Origin: Pseudomonas sp. R-28-1W-6
GTDB taxonomy: Bacteria; Pseudomonadota; Gammaproteobacteria; Pseudomonadales; Pseudomonadaceae
Assembly (NCBI RefSeq): GCF_009799925.1
Contig: NZ_WELK01000001.1
Span: 744,001 to 808,000 of the forward strand
Reading direction: 5' to 3'
DNA: 64,000 nucleotides
In this document: positions 49,182-58,791 of the stretch, in pieces
How positions within the stretch are numbered: position 1 is the stretch's first letter
Layout: every line of letters begins with the position of its first letter
Translations under genes and position numbers: made by a program
Notes under the pieces: model-generated
Seen by the model: the letters and a program-made list of their open reading frames with translations, nothing else
Databases searched by the model: none
What the model was told of the DNA's origin: nothing

Positions 49182-51403
49182 CGGTTGAACAGGCCCTTGA
49201 GCGCGTCCTTGAGTTCCGGGCTGACCTTGTCACCGAGCTTCTCTTCGATCTTCTCCTCGAGCTTGGCCCCGGCCAGCTTGGCGGCGACCTTGCCGAGGCC
49301 GTCCTGATCCAGGCGGCAGGCCTTGGCGCCCAGCTCCAGCGGGCCGCGGCAGCGCAACGGCCACTCGATGCCGGCATAGCGTTCGTTGACCTGGCAGGCC
49401 GGGTCGGGCATGGCGCCCTTGTCGCCTTCGATGACGATGCCGACGCGGTAGTCCAGGCCCAGCACGCGCAGGTCGACATCGCCCTTGCCGTTGACCGTCA
49501 GGCCGGGGATGCGCGCCTTGAGGTCGGGGTTGCTGGCCACGCCGTTGTGGAAAGTCAGGTTGCCGTCGAGTTCCTCGAAGGGGGTGTCCTTGCCGCGCGG
49601 CTCACTGCTCAGCGACTTGCGGTTGAGGGTGGCGATGCCCTGGCACAGCTGCTGTTCCAGGTTGGCCTCGACCAGCACGCCCTGGCTCAGGCTGAAGCTG
49701 GCCTTGCCGTTGAGGGCGTCGATCCAGGCCTTCTGGCTGTTGCCCTGGGTGCGGATGTCGGCGTTCAGGTCGAGCAGGCCCTTGAGCGGGGCCTTTTCAC
49801 CCTGGCTCTCGATGAGTTTTTCCACCGGGATATGGTTCAGCTGTTTCTGCACGGTGAGCAGCGGCACGTCCGGGCGCACGTCGAGCTGGGCCTGGGCGCT
49901 GAAGTTGCCGCCATGGAGGTCGCCGCGCAGCGCCTGCAGGGCCAGCACGCCGGCCTGGGCGCTGGCCTTGAGCTGGGCATCCTCGATCGGCAGCTGGTTC
50001 AGGGTCAGCAGGCCGAGGCCGAGCTCGGCCTGTACATCGAGCTTGCGCAGCGGCTCCAGCGGCAGCATCGGTGTGGTGCTCCAGGCCTGCTGGGTCGGTG
50101 CGCTCGGCAGCGGCGTGCTGCCGTTCTTGCCGGCGGCGGCCACCGCCTCCTTGACCTCGTTCTTGCGTGCGGCCCCGGCGCTGGCGTCCTTGTCCTTGGG
50201 CGGCAGGTAGCGGTCGAGGTCGAGCTTGTCGCCCTTGAGCTGCAGGCGCACGGCCTGCTTGGCGAAGTCGCTGACGGCCAGGTTGCCGCTGAAGCTGCTG
50301 TCGTCCAGCTGCAGGCTGAGTTCGTTGAGGGTCAGGCTGTTCGGCGTGCCGGCCAGGCGGGTGGACAGTTCGAACTGCTGCAGGCTGTTGCCGTCGCGCA
50401 TGGCCGGCAGCTCGACGCCGAGGCCGCCGAGGAATTCGCGCAGGTTGAACTTGGCGATGGACAGGCCGCCCTGCAGTTGCGCGGTCTTGTCCAGGTCGCG
50501 CAGTTTCAGTTCGCCGATGGCGCGCAGCTGGTTGGCGCTGAGCTTGAGGCTGTTCCACTCGGCGACCTGGGCGGCCTGGTCGAGCAGCAGCTGGCCCTGG
50601 GTGGCGAAGGTCAGGGTCTTGCCCTGGAGCGGCTCGCCGGAGACTTCGCCGGCCAGCTTGAAGTCTTCCAGCTGGTAGCGCTTGAGTGCGCGGTCGAAGC
50701 GCAGCTGGGTCTGCAGCTCGGTCTTGGCGCGCAGCAGCGGCTGGTTGCTGGCGAGGAAGGCGCTCAGTTTGAGCGGGATGCTGGCGCCCTCGCGGATCGC
50801 CCCGCTGCTCAGTTCGATGCCTTCGGCGCTGAACTGGCGGCCGCTGCGCTGGTCGCGGTAGTCGATGCGCGAGTTGCTCACCGTCAGGCTGTCGATGTCC
50901 AGCTTGAGCGGGCGCGCGCTGGTCGCGGGGGGCGCGTCGGTGCTGGCCGGTGTCGCCGGCGTGGCCGCGGTCGGTGGGTTCGCGGTGCTGGTGGCCTGGG
51001 CCGGCTTGCCGATGTCCTCCCAGTTGCCGCGGCCCTTGGCATCGCGCTGCAGGGTCAGGTTGAGGCCGTCGACGCGGATGTCGCTCATCTGCACTTCCTT
51101 GCGCAGCAGCGGCAGCACGCGCACGGACAGGCCGAGCAGGCGCACGTCGGCGAAGGGTTGGTCCGGGGTGGCGGCGCTGGCCAGGGTGGCGTCGGTCAGC
51201 TCGAGGCCGAGCCAGGGGAACAGGCTCCAGCCGATATCGCCGTCCAGGGTCAGTTCCAGGTTGGCCTTGTCGCGGGCCAGCTGGCGGATCTCGTCCTTGT
51301 AGTCGTTGGGGTCGAACAGGTGGGTCAGGGCGAAGCCGAGGCCGACGACGATCAGCAGCAGTCCGAGGAAGACCAGACCCAGGATTTTGCCGATAGATTT
51401 CAT
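49178..51403 (-). CDS. asmA: AsmA family outer-membrane assembly/lipid-transport protein
   Basis: 741 residues. One N-terminal membrane anchor (about 7-28: GLVFLGLLLIVVGLGFALTH) and a large periplasmic repeat-beta region. LARDKANLELTLDGDIGWSL near 42 and the C-terminal DLDYRVGI-like GLDYRVGIVIEGDKG with paired Cys are AsmA features. AsmA-like proteins bridge the membranes and are linked to phospholipid transport. An Ala/Thr/Pro linker lies near 135-160. It is the first gene of asmA-mutY-yggX. Confidence 0.93.
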   Translation of the reverse strand: MKSIGKILGLVFLGLLLIVVGLGFALTHLFDPNDYKDEIRQLARDKANLELTLDGDIGWSLFPWLGLELTDATLASAATPDQPFADVRLLGLSVRVLPLLRKEVQMSDIRVDGLNLTLQRDAKGRGNWEDIGKPAQATSTANPPTAATPATPASTDAPPATSARPLKLDIDSLTVSNSRIDYRDQRSGRQFSAEGIELSSGAIREGASIPLKLSAFLASNQPLLRAKTELQTQLRFDRALKRYQLEDFKLAGEVSGEPLQGKTLTFATQGQLLLDQAAQVAEWNSLKLSANQLRAIGELKLRDLDKTAQLQGGLSIAKFNLREFLGGLGVELPAMRDGNSLQQFELSTRLAGTPNSLTLNELSLQLDDSSFSGNLAVSDFAKQAVRLQLKGDKLDLDRYLPPKDKDASAGAARKNEVKEAVAAAGKNGSTPLPSAPTQQAWSTTPMLPLEPLRKLDVQAELGLGLLTLNQLPIEDAQLKASAQAGVLALQALRGDLHGGNFSAQAQLDVRPDVPLLTVQKQLNHIPVEKLIESQGEKAPLKGLLDLNADIRTQGNSQKAWIDALNGKASFSLSQGVLVEANLEQQLCQGIATLNRKSLSSEPRGKDTPFEELDGNLTFHNGVASNPDLKARIPGLTVNGKGDVDLRVLGLDYRVGIVIEGDKGAMPDPACQVNERYAGIEWPLRCRGPLELGAKACRLDQDGLGKVAAKLAGAKLEEKIEEKLGDKVSPELKDALKGLFNR

Positions 51404-51454
51404 GGACGCGTCCTTGTTTGGATGACATTTCTGGGCGCCGAGTATAGCGCCGGC

Positions 51455-52555
51455 TCAGAGGGCCGCGGCCACCTTCTCGGCGATCGCCAGGCTGGCGGTG
51501 AGGCCCGGCGACTCGATGCCGAACAGGTTGACCAGGCCGGGCAGGCCGTGGCCGGCAGGGGTTTGGATGACGAAGTCGGCGGGCGGTTCCCCGGCGCCGC
51601 TGAGCTTGGGCCGCACGCCGCTGTAGCCGGGCTGCAGGCGGGTGGGGTCGAGGCCGGGGAAATAGCGGCGGATCGCCATGGCGAAAGGGGCGCGCAGCTG
51701 CTCGTCGACGCGGTAGTCCAGGGTGTCCAGGTAGTGCACGTCCGGACCGAAGCGCAGCTGGCCGCCGAGGTCGAGGGTGGCGTGTATGCCGAGGCCGGCG
51801 GTGTTGGCTTCCGGCATCGGGTAGATCAGGTGCTGGAACGGGCTGCGCCCGCGGTAGCCGAAGTAGCGGCCCTGGCACAGGTGCAGCGGCGGCACCTGGT
51901 GCAGGCCGGCGGTCTGCGCAGCCAGCTCCTGGGCGAACAGGCCGCCGGCGTTGACCACCCGTTGGGCGCGCAGCTGGAACGGCTCGCCGGCGCTGACGCC
52001 TTCGGCCAGCCAGCCGCCGGCGCCGGGCAGCAGGCGTTCGATACGGGTGCGCAGTACCAGTTGCGCGCCGCGGGCCTCGGCGGCGGCCAGCAGGGACTGC
52101 AGGTAGGCGTGGCTGTCGATGATCCCGGTGCTCGGCGACAGCAGGCCGGCGACCGCGCGGACCGCCGGTTCCAGGCGTTGCAGCGCGGCGCGGTCGAGGG
52201 GCTGCAGGTCACCGACGCCGCAGGCCGCGGCATTGGCCTGGAGTTTTTCCAGTTGGGCGATCTCCGCCGCGTCCACCGCCACCAGCAACTTGCCGATCCG
52301 CCGGTTAGCCACGCCCTGGGCGGCGCACCAGGCATACAGGCGCTCGCGGCCTTCCCGGCACAGCTCGGCCTTGAGCGAGCCGGGCGGGTAGTACAGGCCG
52401 GCGTGGATCACCTCGGAATTGCGGCTGGAGCCGTGGCTGCCGATCAGGGTCTCTGCCTCGACGATCAGCAGGCTCTGCCCGGGGTTGGCCAGGCGGGCGG
52501 CGCAGGCCAGGCCGAGGACGCCGGCGCCGATGATCAGGGTGTCGATGCTATGCAT
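51455..52555 (-). CDS. FAD-dependent oxidoreductase, L-2-hydroxyglutarate oxidase-like
   Basis: 366 residues. DAO-family fold: nucleotide-binding LIIGAGVLGLACAARLA at residues 8-24, then QSLLIVEAETLIGSHGSSRN near 28-47, SEVIHAGLYYPPGSLKAELC following, and C-terminal YSGVRPKLSG and GLVNLFGIESPGLTASLAIA. The SSRNSEVIHAG(I/L)YY motif is characteristic of LhgO and related 2-hydroxyacid oxidases. It is somewhat shorter than LhgO (about 400), so the substrate is uncertain. Divergent from the sterol desaturase gene. Confidence 0.85.
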   Translation of the reverse strand: MHSIDTLIIGAGVLGLACAARLANPGQSLLIVEAETLIGSHGSSRNSEVIHAGLYYPPGSLKAELCREGRERLYAWCAAQGVANRRIGKLLVAVDAAEIAQLEKLQANAAACGVGDLQPLDRAALQRLEPAVRAVAGLLSPSTGIIDSHAYLQSLLAAAEARGAQLVLRTRIERLLPGAGGWLAEGVSAGEPFQLRAQRVVNAGGLFAQELAAQTAGLHQVPPLHLCQGRYFGYRGRSPFQHLIYPMPEANTAGLGIHATLDLGGQLRFGPDVHYLDTLDYRVDEQLRAPFAMAIRRYFPGLDPTRLQPGYSGVRPKLSGAGEPPADFVIQTPAGHGLPGLVNLFGIESPGLTASLAIAEKVAAAL

Positions 52556-52656
52556 GCTGGCTGGCGTGAACGGTGGCTGGAATTGGCAGCTCGGGCGGTG
52601 TTGCCGCGCGGCATACGGCGTTAGGCTGGGAGCATAACAAGAACCGGGAGGCGCCC

Positions 52657-53865
52657 ATGAATGTCGCCGTGATGGCCGTGCCGCTGTACATCCTGCTGAT
52701 CCTGCTGGAGCTGGCTTACGAGCACCATAGCGGGCGCCACACCTATCGCCTGGCGGATGCCGCCACCAGCATCAACACCGCGGTGCTGCGCGTGTTGCTG
52801 GAAGGGCCGCTGCGCCTGCTGCTGGTGATCCCCTATGCCTGGCTGTACGAACATGCGCGGCTACTGGAACTGGACGCCGCTTCGCCCTGGACCTGGCTGC
52901 TCGGCTTCGTCGCCGTGGACTTCTGCTTCTACTGGGCGCACCGCAGCCTGCATCGCTACAACCTGCTGTGGGGCGCGCACCAGCCGCACCACTCCAGCGA
53001 GGACTTCAACCTGTCCACCGCGCTGCGCAAGGGCGCCTTCCAGACCGCCTTCGACTGGCCGTTCTACCTGCCGCTGGCGCTGCTCGGCCTGCCGCTGCCG
53101 TTGTTCCTGCTGTTGCTCGGCGCGCAGCTGGTCTACCAGTTCTGGATCCACAGCCAGCATATCGGCCGCCTGGGATTCCTCGAGTGGTTCATGGTCACGC
53201 CGAGCAATCATCGCGTGCACCACGGGCAGAACGACTGTTACATCGACAAGAACCACGGCGGCGTGTTCATCCTCTGGGATCGCCTGTTCGGTACCTTCGC
53301 CGACGAGCGCGAGCCGGTGCGCTTCGGGGTGACCACGCCGGTGCGTACCTTCGACCCGATCCGCCTGCAGTTCTCCTGGTGGCGGCTGCTGTGGGCCGAT
53401 GCCCTTGCGACTCGCTCCTGGCGGGACAAGCTGCGCCTGTGGTGGATGCCCACCGGCTGGCGCCCGGCGGATGTGCAGGCGCGGCCCTGGCCGAAGATGG
53501 GCGACGAGCTGTTCCAGGCGCGCTATCCGGCCAGCCTGCGCTGGTATGCCTTCCTGCAGTTCGTGGCGATCAATGCCATGGCCCTGTGCTTCCTGGCCAG
53601 CGTCAAACGCGCCGCCGTGTGGGAGCCCTGGCTGCTGGTGCTGGCGATCCTCAGCGGCTGCGTCAGCCTCGGCCTGCTGTTCGAGGGCAAACGCCGGTTG
53701 TGGTCGCTGGAGGTGCTGCGCCTGCTGGCGCTGGCCGGTCTGGCGTTGGGCTGGGGGCTGTGGCTGGTGCCGGCGCAGTGGTTGCTCGGCCTGCTGCTGG
53801 CCGGGCTGTGTGCGGTCAGCCTGCTATGGCTGTGGTGGCTGGCGGCACCCGCTAGGTTGGGTTGA
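52657..53865 (+). CDS. Sterol desaturase / fatty acid hydroxylase family membrane protein
   Basis: 402 residues from ATG 52657 with GGGAGG upstream. Non-haem di-iron His clusters: HRSLH near 100-104, HQPHHSSE near 113-120, HSQHIG near 167, and HRVHHG near 190, embedded among hydrophobic segments. The first 260 residues are the hydroxylase/desaturase domain; the C-terminal 130 add four or five hydrophobic helices (from KWYAFLQF-like RWYAFLQFVAINAMA). Such enzymes hydroxylate or cleave lipids; substrate unknown. Its stop codon lies within a dispersed palindromic repeat. Confidence 0.88.
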   Translation: MNVAVMAVPLYILLILLELAYEHHSGRHTYRLADAATSINTAVLRVLLEGPLRLLLVIPYAWLYEHARLLELDAASPWTWLLGFVAVDFCFYWAHRSLHRYNLLWGAHQPHHSSEDFNLSTALRKGAFQTAFDWPFYLPLALLGLPLPLFLLLLGAQLVYQFWIHSQHIGRLGFLEWFMVTPSNHRVHHGQNDCYIDKNHGGVFILWDRLFGTFADEREPVRFGVTTPVRTFDPIRLQFSWWRLLWADALATRSWRDKLRLWWMPTGWRPADVQARPWPKMGDELFQARYPASLRWYAFLQFVAINAMALCFLASVKRAAVWEPWLLVLAILSGCVSLGLLFEGKRRLWSLEVLRLLALAGLALGWGLWLVPAQWLLGLLLAGLCAVSLLWLWWLAAPARLG

Positions 53866-53882
53866 GTGCAGCGAAGCCCAAC
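53856..53882. repeat. Short palindromic repeat over the stop of the desaturase gene
   Basis: GTTGGGTT and the inverted GCCCAAC bracket GAGTGCAGCGAA. The unit includes the desaturase stop codon (53863-53865). Similar GTTGGGTT..AACCCAAC units are common dispersed repeats in gammaproteobacteria. Confidence 0.65.
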
Positions 53883-53928
53883 GGACGAATGGTCAGGCGG
53901 CTCCACAGTCTTCGCGCCTCAAGCCAGC

Positions 53929-54327
53929 CTACAGGCTGTCCAGTGGCAGGCCGCTGCGGGCGGCCAGGGCCTGGCTTTCCAGATGATCCTTCGGCGCGGC
54001 CAGGTGCAGCGGCTGGCCGGCCTCGCGGGCCATGCGCTGGGCTTCGTCGAGGAGGCGCCGGGCCACGCCGCGCTTGCGCGTGACCTTGCGCACGCACAGG
54101 TGCGACAGGCGCCAACAGTCTGCATCGCGGCTCAGCAGGGCGGCGCCGAGCAGGCGATCGTTGAAGCGCCCGGCGATCAGCCGGCCCTCGCCGATGCCGC
54201 CGGCGATCAGCGCATCAGCACTGGCGTAGGGCGCCAGCAGCCAGTCCGGGGCGTCGGCGTAGACCTTGGTCAGGTCGATGTGATCCTGGGCCGATGGACG
54301 GGTGACGATCTCGACAAACACGGGCAT
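53929..54327 (-). CDS. panZ: PanZ/PanM-like acetyltransferase-fold protein
   Basis: 132 residues, GNAT fold. The pattern SAQDHIDLTKVYADAP near 12-27, LIAGRFNDRLLGAAL near 50-64, and LCVRKVTRKRGVARRLLDEA near 77-96 closely follow E. coli PanZ (PanM), the CoA-sensing activator of aspartate 1-decarboxylase maturation. R..RGVA is the acetyl-CoA loop. It stands alone, convergent with the desaturase gene. A generic GNAT acetyltransferase is the alternative. Confidence 0.8.
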   Translation of the reverse strand: MPVFVEIVTRPSAQDHIDLTKVYADAPDWLLAPYASADALIAGGIGEGRLIAGRFNDRLLGAALLSRDADCWRLSHLCVRKVTRKRGVARRLLDEAQRMAREAGQPLHLAAPKDHLESQALAARSGLPLDSL

Positions 54328-54430
54328 CGCGGCTTCCTCGCTGGCAGGTGGCGCAGTGTAAAGTCAGCTCAATCGGATCGATAGCCCCTCCGCAGCCGCC
54401 TTTGGGTAGCCGCCCAAGCCCCGCGCCGCC

Positions 54431-54436
54431 TATAAT
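54431..54436 (+). promoter_or_regulatory. Probable -10 element of the his operon
   Basis: An exact TATAAT 37 bp upstream of hisB, in an intergenic GC-rich region; no good -35 hexamer is seen at normal spacing, so an activator or a weak -35 would be needed. No his attenuator leader peptide is visible. Confidence 0.4.
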
Positions 54437-54472
54437 GGCCGCCTTTTCCGCAAGCATTTTCGGGAGCTGGTG

Positions 54473-55066
54473 ATGGCCGAACGTACGGCATCCGTCGAGC
54501 GCAACACCCTGGAGACCCAGATCAAGGTCTCGATCAATCTGGATGGCACCGGCAAGGCCAAGTTCGATATTGGCGTGCCGTTCCTCGAGCACATGCTCGA
54601 CCAGATCGCCCGCCACGGGCTGATCGACCTGGATATCCAGTGCAAGGGCGATCTGCACATCGACGACCACCACACCGTGGAAGACGTCGGCATCACCCTC
54701 GGCCAGGCCTTCGCCAAGGCCCTCGGCGACAAGAAGGGCATGACCCGCTACGGCCATTCCTACGTGCCGCTGGACGAGGCGCTGTCGCGTGTGGTGATCG
54801 ACTTCTCCGGGCGTCCGGGCCTGCAGATGCACGTGCCGTTCACCCGCGCGGTGGTCGGCGGCTTCGATGTCGACCTGTTCCAGGAATTCTTCCAGGGCTT
54901 CGTCAATCACGCCCTGGTCAGCCTGCACATCGACAACCTGCGCGGGACCAACACCCACCACCAGATCGAGACGGTGTTCAAGGCCTTCGGCCGCGCCCTG
55001 CGCATGGCGGTGGAGCTGGACCCGCGGATGGCCGGGCAGATGCCGTCGACCAAAGGGTGCCTGTAA
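54473..55066 (+). CDS. hisB: Imidazoleglycerol-phosphate dehydratase HisB
   Basis: 197 residues, the monofunctional form. It dehydrates IGP in histidine synthesis. The Mn-binding repeats show as [13 protein letters not shown] and [11 protein letters not shown] near 60-75, and later [20 protein letters not shown] and [17 protein letters not shown] near 140-175. ATG 54473 is used rather than the GTG three bases before it. First gene of hisB-hisH-DUF2164-hisA-hisF. Confidence 0.97.
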   Translation: MAERTASVERNTLETQIKVSINLDGTGKAKFDIGVPFLEHMLDQIARHGLIDLDIQCKGDLHIDDHHTVEDVGITLGQAFAKALGDKKGMTRYGHSYVPLDEALSRVVIDFSGRPGLQMHVPFTRAVVGGFDVDLFQEFFQGFVNHALVSLHIDNLRGTNTHHQIETVFKAFGRALRMAVELDPRMAGQMPSTKGCL

Positions 55067-55705
55067 GTGCAGACGGTAGCTGTGATCGATTACGGCATGG
55101 GCAACCTGCACTCGGTGGCCAAGGCCCTCGAGCACGTCGGCGCCGGCCGAGTGCTGGTGACCAGCGACGCCCAGGTGATCCGCGAGGCCGATCGGGTGGT
55201 GTTCCCCGGTGTCGGCGCGATCCGCGACTGCATGGCCGAGATCAAGCGCCTGGGCTTCGACGAGCTGGTGCGCGAGGTCAGCGCCGACCGTCCGTTCCTC
55301 GGCATCTGCGTCGGCATGCAGGCCCTGCTGGAGCGCAGCGAGGAGAACGGCGGGGTCGACTGCATCGGCCTGTTCCCCGGCCAGGTACGCTTCTTCGGCA
55401 AGGACCTGGTTGAGGACGGCGAGCACCTGAAGGTGCCGCACATGGGCTGGAACCAGGTGGCGCAGGTGGTCGAGCACCCGCTGTGGCACGAGATCCCCGA
55501 CCACGGTCGTTTCTATTTCGTGCACAGCTACTACATCGAGGCCGGCAACCCGGCCCAGGTGGTCGGCCGTGGTCACTACGGCAAGGACTTCGCCGCCGCG
55601 CTGGCCGAAGGCTCGAAGTTCGCCGTGCAGTTCCACCCGGAGAAGAGCCACACCCACGGCCTGCAGCTGCTGCAGAACTTCGTCGGCTGGGATGGCCGCT
55701 GGTAA
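55067..55705 (+). CDS. hisH: Imidazole glycerol phosphate synthase glutaminase subunit HisH
   Basis: 212 residues starting at GTG 55067 directly after the hisB stop. Class I glutamine amidotransferase: nucleophile Cys in [12 protein letters not shown] near 83, and the His-Glu pair in [12 protein letters not shown] near 193-204. It feeds ammonia to HisF. The stop TAATG overlaps the DUF2164 start. Confidence 0.97.
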   Translation: MQTVAVIDYGMGNLHSVAKALEHVGAGRVLVTSDAQVIREADRVVFPGVGAIRDCMAEIKRLGFDELVREVSADRPFLGICVGMQALLERSEENGGVDCIGLFPGQVRFFGKDLVEDGEHLKVPHMGWNQVAQVVEHPLWHEIPDHGRFYFVHSYYIEAGNPAQVVGRGHYGKDFAAALAEGSKFAVQFHPEKSHTHGLQLLQNFVGWDGRW

Positions 55706-55962
55706 TGAGCCGGGGCAAGAAGGCGCCGGTCCTGAGTCTGGACGCCGCCCAGGAACAGGCCGCGCTGCACAGCCTCAAGCGCTTCCTCGAGGAGCGCTTC
55801 GAGCTGCGGCTGGGCTCCTTCGAGGTGCAGGAAGTGCTGGATCTGTTCAGCCGCGACATTGCCCCGCACTACTACAACAAGGCGATTGCCGATGTGCAGG
55901 TGGTGCTGTCCGACCGCTTCGCCAGTATCGAAAGCGACTTGTGGGCGCTCGAGAAGAGCTGA
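55705..55962 (+). CDS. DUF2164 family protein
   Basis: 85 residues, small helical protein with LHSLKRFLEERFELRLGSFE near 22-41, QEVLDLFSRDIAPHYYNKAI and DVQVVLSDRFASIESDLWAL, matching the DUF2164 family. Its place between hisH and hisA (one-base overlap with hisH) is the usual context in Pseudomonas. Function unknown. Confidence 0.9.
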   Translation: MSRGKKAPVLSLDAAQEQAALHSLKRFLEERFELRLGSFEVQEVLDLFSRDIAPHYYNKAIADVQVVLSDRFASIESDLWALEKS

Positions 55963-56000
55963 CCTTTCACCGATTCTAAAGACTTGAGCAGGTTCAACCG

Positions 56001-56738
56001 ATGCTGATTATCCCCGCTATCGATCTCAAGGACGGCGCCTGCGTGCGTCTGCGCCAGGGCCGCATGGAAGACTCCACGGTGTTTTCCGATGACCCGGTGA
56101 GCATGGCCGCCAAGTGGGTCGAGGGCGGTTGCCGCCGCCTGCATCTGGTCGACCTCAACGGCGCCTTCGAAGGCCAGCCGGTCAACGGCGAAGTGGTCAC
56201 CGCCATCGCCAAGCGCTACCCGCACCTGCCGATCCAGATCGGCGGCGGCATCCGCTCGCTGGAAACCATCGAGCACTACGTCAAGGCTGGGGTCAGCTAC
56301 GTGATCATCGGCACCAAGGCGGTCAAGCAGCCGGAGTTCGTCGCCGAGGCGTGCAAGGCCTTCCCGGGCAAGGTGATCGTCGGCCTGGACGCCAAGGACG
56401 GCTTCGTCGCCACCGACGGCTGGGCCGAGGTATCGACCGTGCAGGCCACCGATCTGGCCAGGCGCTTCGAGGCCGACGGGGTGTCCGCCATCGTCTACAC
56501 CGACATCGCCAAAGACGGCATGATGCAGGGCTGCAACGTCGAGGCCACCGCGGCCCTGGCCGCGGCCAGCAAGATCCCGGTGATCGCCTCCGGCGGCATC
56601 CACAACCTCGGCGATATCGAGAAGCTGCTGCTGGCCCGCTCACCGGGCATCATCGGCGCCATCACCGGCCGGGCGATCTACGAAGGCACCCTGGACGTCG
56701 CCGAGGCCCAGGCCTTCTGCGACAGCTTCAAGGGTTAA
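56001..56738 (+). CDS. hisA: Phosphoribosylformimino-AICAR isomerase HisA
   Basis: 245 residues, TIM barrel. [19 protein letters not shown] at the N-terminus contains the catalytic Asp; the second catalytic Asp lies in [12 protein letters not shown] near 168; [14 protein letters not shown] and [16 protein letters not shown] form the phosphate sites. It catalyses the Amadori rearrangement before HisF/HisH. 38 bp after the DUF2164 gene. Confidence 0.97.
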   Translation: MLIIPAIDLKDGACVRLRQGRMEDSTVFSDDPVSMAAKWVEGGCRRLHLVDLNGAFEGQPVNGEVVTAIAKRYPHLPIQIGGGIRSLETIEHYVKAGVSYVIIGTKAVKQPEFVAEACKAFPGKVIVGLDAKDGFVATDGWAEVSTVQATDLARRFEADGVSAIVYTDIAKDGMMQGCNVEATAALAAASKIPVIASGGIHNLGDIEKLLLARSPGIIGAITGRAIYEGTLDVAEAQAFCDSFKG

Positions 56739-56789
56739 GGGGAGGGCGCGCGGGGCCGCATAGGCCGCGCATGCCGCTGACAGGTTACT

Positions 56790-56810
56790 GGTGCGCACGG
56801 CGCACCCTAC
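56790..56810. repeat. Dispersed 21-bp palindromic repeat in the hisA-hisF gap
   Basis: Exact reverse complement of 6029-6049. It ends two bases before the hisF ribosome site GAGAGAAG, so a hairpin here could affect hisF translation or processing. Confidence 0.75.
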
Positions 56811-56823
56811 GAGAGAAGTCGCC

Positions 56824-57594
56824 ATGGCGCTGGCTAAACGCATCATCCCTTGCTTGGACGTCGACAACGGCCGCGTGGTCAAGGGCGTGCAGTTCGAGAA
56901 CATCCGCGACGCCGGCGACCCGGTGGAGATCGCCCGCCGCTACGACGAGCAGGGCGCCGACGAGATCACCTTCCTCGACATCACCGCCAGCGTCGACGGC
57001 CGCGACACCACCCTGCACACGGTGGAACGCATGGCCAGCCAGGTGTTCATCCCGCTGACGGTGGGCGGCGGCGTGCGCACCGTGCAGGACATCCGCAACC
57101 TGCTCAATGCCGGTGCAGACAAGGTGTCGATCAACACCGCCGCGGTGTTCAACCCCGAGTTCGTCGGCGAGGCCGCGCAGCGCTTCGGTTCGCAGTGCAT
57201 CGTGGTGGCCATCGACGCCAAGAAGGTCTCGCTGCCGGGCGAAACCCCGCGCTGGGAAATCTTCACCCATGGCGGGCGCAAGCCGACCGGCCTGGATGCC
57301 GTGCTGTGGGCGAAGAAGATGGAAGACCTCGGCGCCGGCGAAATCCTCCTGACCAGCATGGACCAGGACGGCGTGAAGAGCGGCTACGACCTCGGCGTGA
57401 CCCGCGCCATCAGCGAAACCGTGGGCATCCCGGTGATCGCCTCCGGCGGCGTTGGCAACCTCGAACACCTGGCCGCCGGCATCCTCGAAGGCAAGGCCGA
57501 CGCGGTGCTGGCGGCGAGCATCTTCCACTTCGGCGAGTACAGCGTGCCGGAGGCCAAGGCCTACCTGGCCAGCCGCGGCATCGTGGTGCGCTGA
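56824..57594 (+). CDS. hisF: Imidazole glycerol phosphate synthase cyclase subunit HisF
   Basis: 256 residues from ATG 56824; the upstream extension runs through the palindromic repeat and is rejected. N-terminal [20 protein letters not shown] holds the first catalytic Asp (about 12), and [20 protein letters not shown] near 175 the second. [16 protein letters not shown] and [13 protein letters not shown] are phosphate loops. It pairs with HisH to make IGP and AICAR. Confidence 0.97.
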   Translation: MALAKRIIPCLDVDNGRVVKGVQFENIRDAGDPVEIARRYDEQGADEITFLDITASVDGRDTTLHTVERMASQVFIPLTVGGGVRTVQDIRNLLNAGADKVSINTAAVFNPEFVGEAAQRFGSQCIVVAIDAKKVSLPGETPRWEIFTHGGRKPTGLDAVLWAKKMEDLGAGEILLTSMDQDGVKSGYDLGVTRAISETVGIPVIASGGVGNLEHLAAGILEGKADAVLAASIFHFGEYSVPEAKAYLASRGIVVR

Positions 57595-57616
57595 GCTGCC
57601 TGCCGCGCTCGACCCG

Positions 57617-57641
57617 ACGCCCGCTGCCCGCGGGCGTTTTT
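57617..57641 (+). terminator. Terminator of the his operon
   Basis: Stem CGCCCGC/GCGGGCG with a five-base loop and TTTTT, 23 bases after hisF. The rest of the gap to 57881 holds the next promoter region, with no recognised motif. Confidence 0.8.
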
Positions 57642-57881
57642 CATGGCGAGCGGAGTGGCTTGGCTGGTTCGCTTCTTGCCTGCCTCTGCGCCGCACGCGG
57701 CCGCCCGGCGGGCTATCGACCGACGTGATGCAGTTCCATGCAGGGCCCGTGCTGCGTGGCACTATCACGTTGTGTCGGGGTGAGTGAAAACTCACGGGTC
57801 ACAAGGTGACGAGAACCGCGCGCCGGCTGTCCACTGTCAGGATGCCGCCAATCCTCCTCCCTAACTCTGGAGCTGTACTGC

Positions 57882-58637
57882 ATGCTGAAATCTCTGCAAA
57901 AAGCCCTGCTGCTCGTCGGTCTGCTGCTGGCCGGTGCTGCACACGCCGAGCTGGACCCGGACTACAAGGTCATCCTGCTGACCGAGAACTTCCCGCCGTT
58001 CAACATGGCGGTGGACGAGAAGAACTTCGCCCGCGACGACAATATCGACGGCATCAGCGCCGACCTGGCGCGCGAAGTGTTCAAGCGCGCCGGGATCAAC
58101 TACAGCCTGAGCCTGCGCTTCCCCTGGGACCGCATCTACCGCCTGACCCTGGACAAGGCCAACTACGGCCTGTTCTCCACCACCTATACCGAGGAGCGCA
58201 AGTCGCTGTTCAAGTGGGTCGGGCCGCTGGCCAAGAGCGAGTGGGTGCTGCTGGCGCCGCCGGGCAGCGACATCAAGGTGGCCAGCCTGAAGGAGGCGGC
58301 CCGCTACAAGATCGGCGCCTACAAGAACGATGCGGTCAGCCAGCACCTGGAAAGCCAGAAGCTCAAGCCGGTCAACTCGCTGCGCGACCAGGAGAACGTG
58401 GCCAAGCTGATGGGCGGGCAGATCGACCTGTGGGCGACCACCGACCCGGTCGGCCGCTACCTGGCGCGCCAGGAAGGGGTGAGCGGCCTGCAGGTGGTGC
58501 TGCGCTTCAACAGCGCCGAGCTGTACCTGGCGCTGAACAAGGAGACCCCGGACGAGGTGGTCGAGCGCCTGCAGAAGGCTCTCGACGAGCTGCGCAGCGA
58601 AGGCGTGGTCGAGCAGATCACCAGCAGCTACCTCTGA
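57882..58637 (+). CDS. Periplasmic solute-binding protein (SBP family 3), first of a tandem pair
   Basis: 251 residues, ATG 57882, signal peptide about 1-22 (ends AHAEL). Residues 28-60 include VILLTENFPPFNMAVDEKNF, and FKWVGPLAKSEWVLLAPP and ENVAKLMGGQIDLWATTDPV follow, a type-2 periplasmic binding-protein fold in the amino-acid binding family. No ABC permease or ATPase is adjacent, so it could be an orphan binding or sensing protein. The following gene is a close paralogue. Probably PA5138/5139-like by position. Confidence 0.88.
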   Translation: MLKSLQKALLLVGLLLAGAAHAELDPDYKVILLTENFPPFNMAVDEKNFARDDNIDGISADLAREVFKRAGINYSLSLRFPWDRIYRLTLDKANYGLFSTTYTEERKSLFKWVGPLAKSEWVLLAPPGSDIKVASLKEAARYKIGAYKNDAVSQHLESQKLKPVNSLRDQENVAKLMGGQIDLWATTDPVGRYLARQEGVSGLQVVLRFNSAELYLALNKETPDEVVERLQKALDELRSEGVVEQITSSYL

Positions 58638-58791
58638 GCCGTCGCGCCGCCGGCGTGACCATCCGCACTGGCGTGGGGTGAGCTTCATGCTAACCTGCGC
58701 CGCCCCGGCGGCTGCCTGAGCTCACGCCTGCCGAGGCGCGGCCGGATAGCTCGCGCGCCGCCCGTCTCTTTTGACTGTCAAGGAAATGGAT

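Noticed and set aside
49547-52624. 1025-codon open frame on the plus strand across asmA and the FAD oxidase genes
   Set aside because: It is the antisense shadow of two well-supported genes. High GC makes stop codons rare, and the translation is low-complexity Gln/Gly/Val/Ala with no domain.
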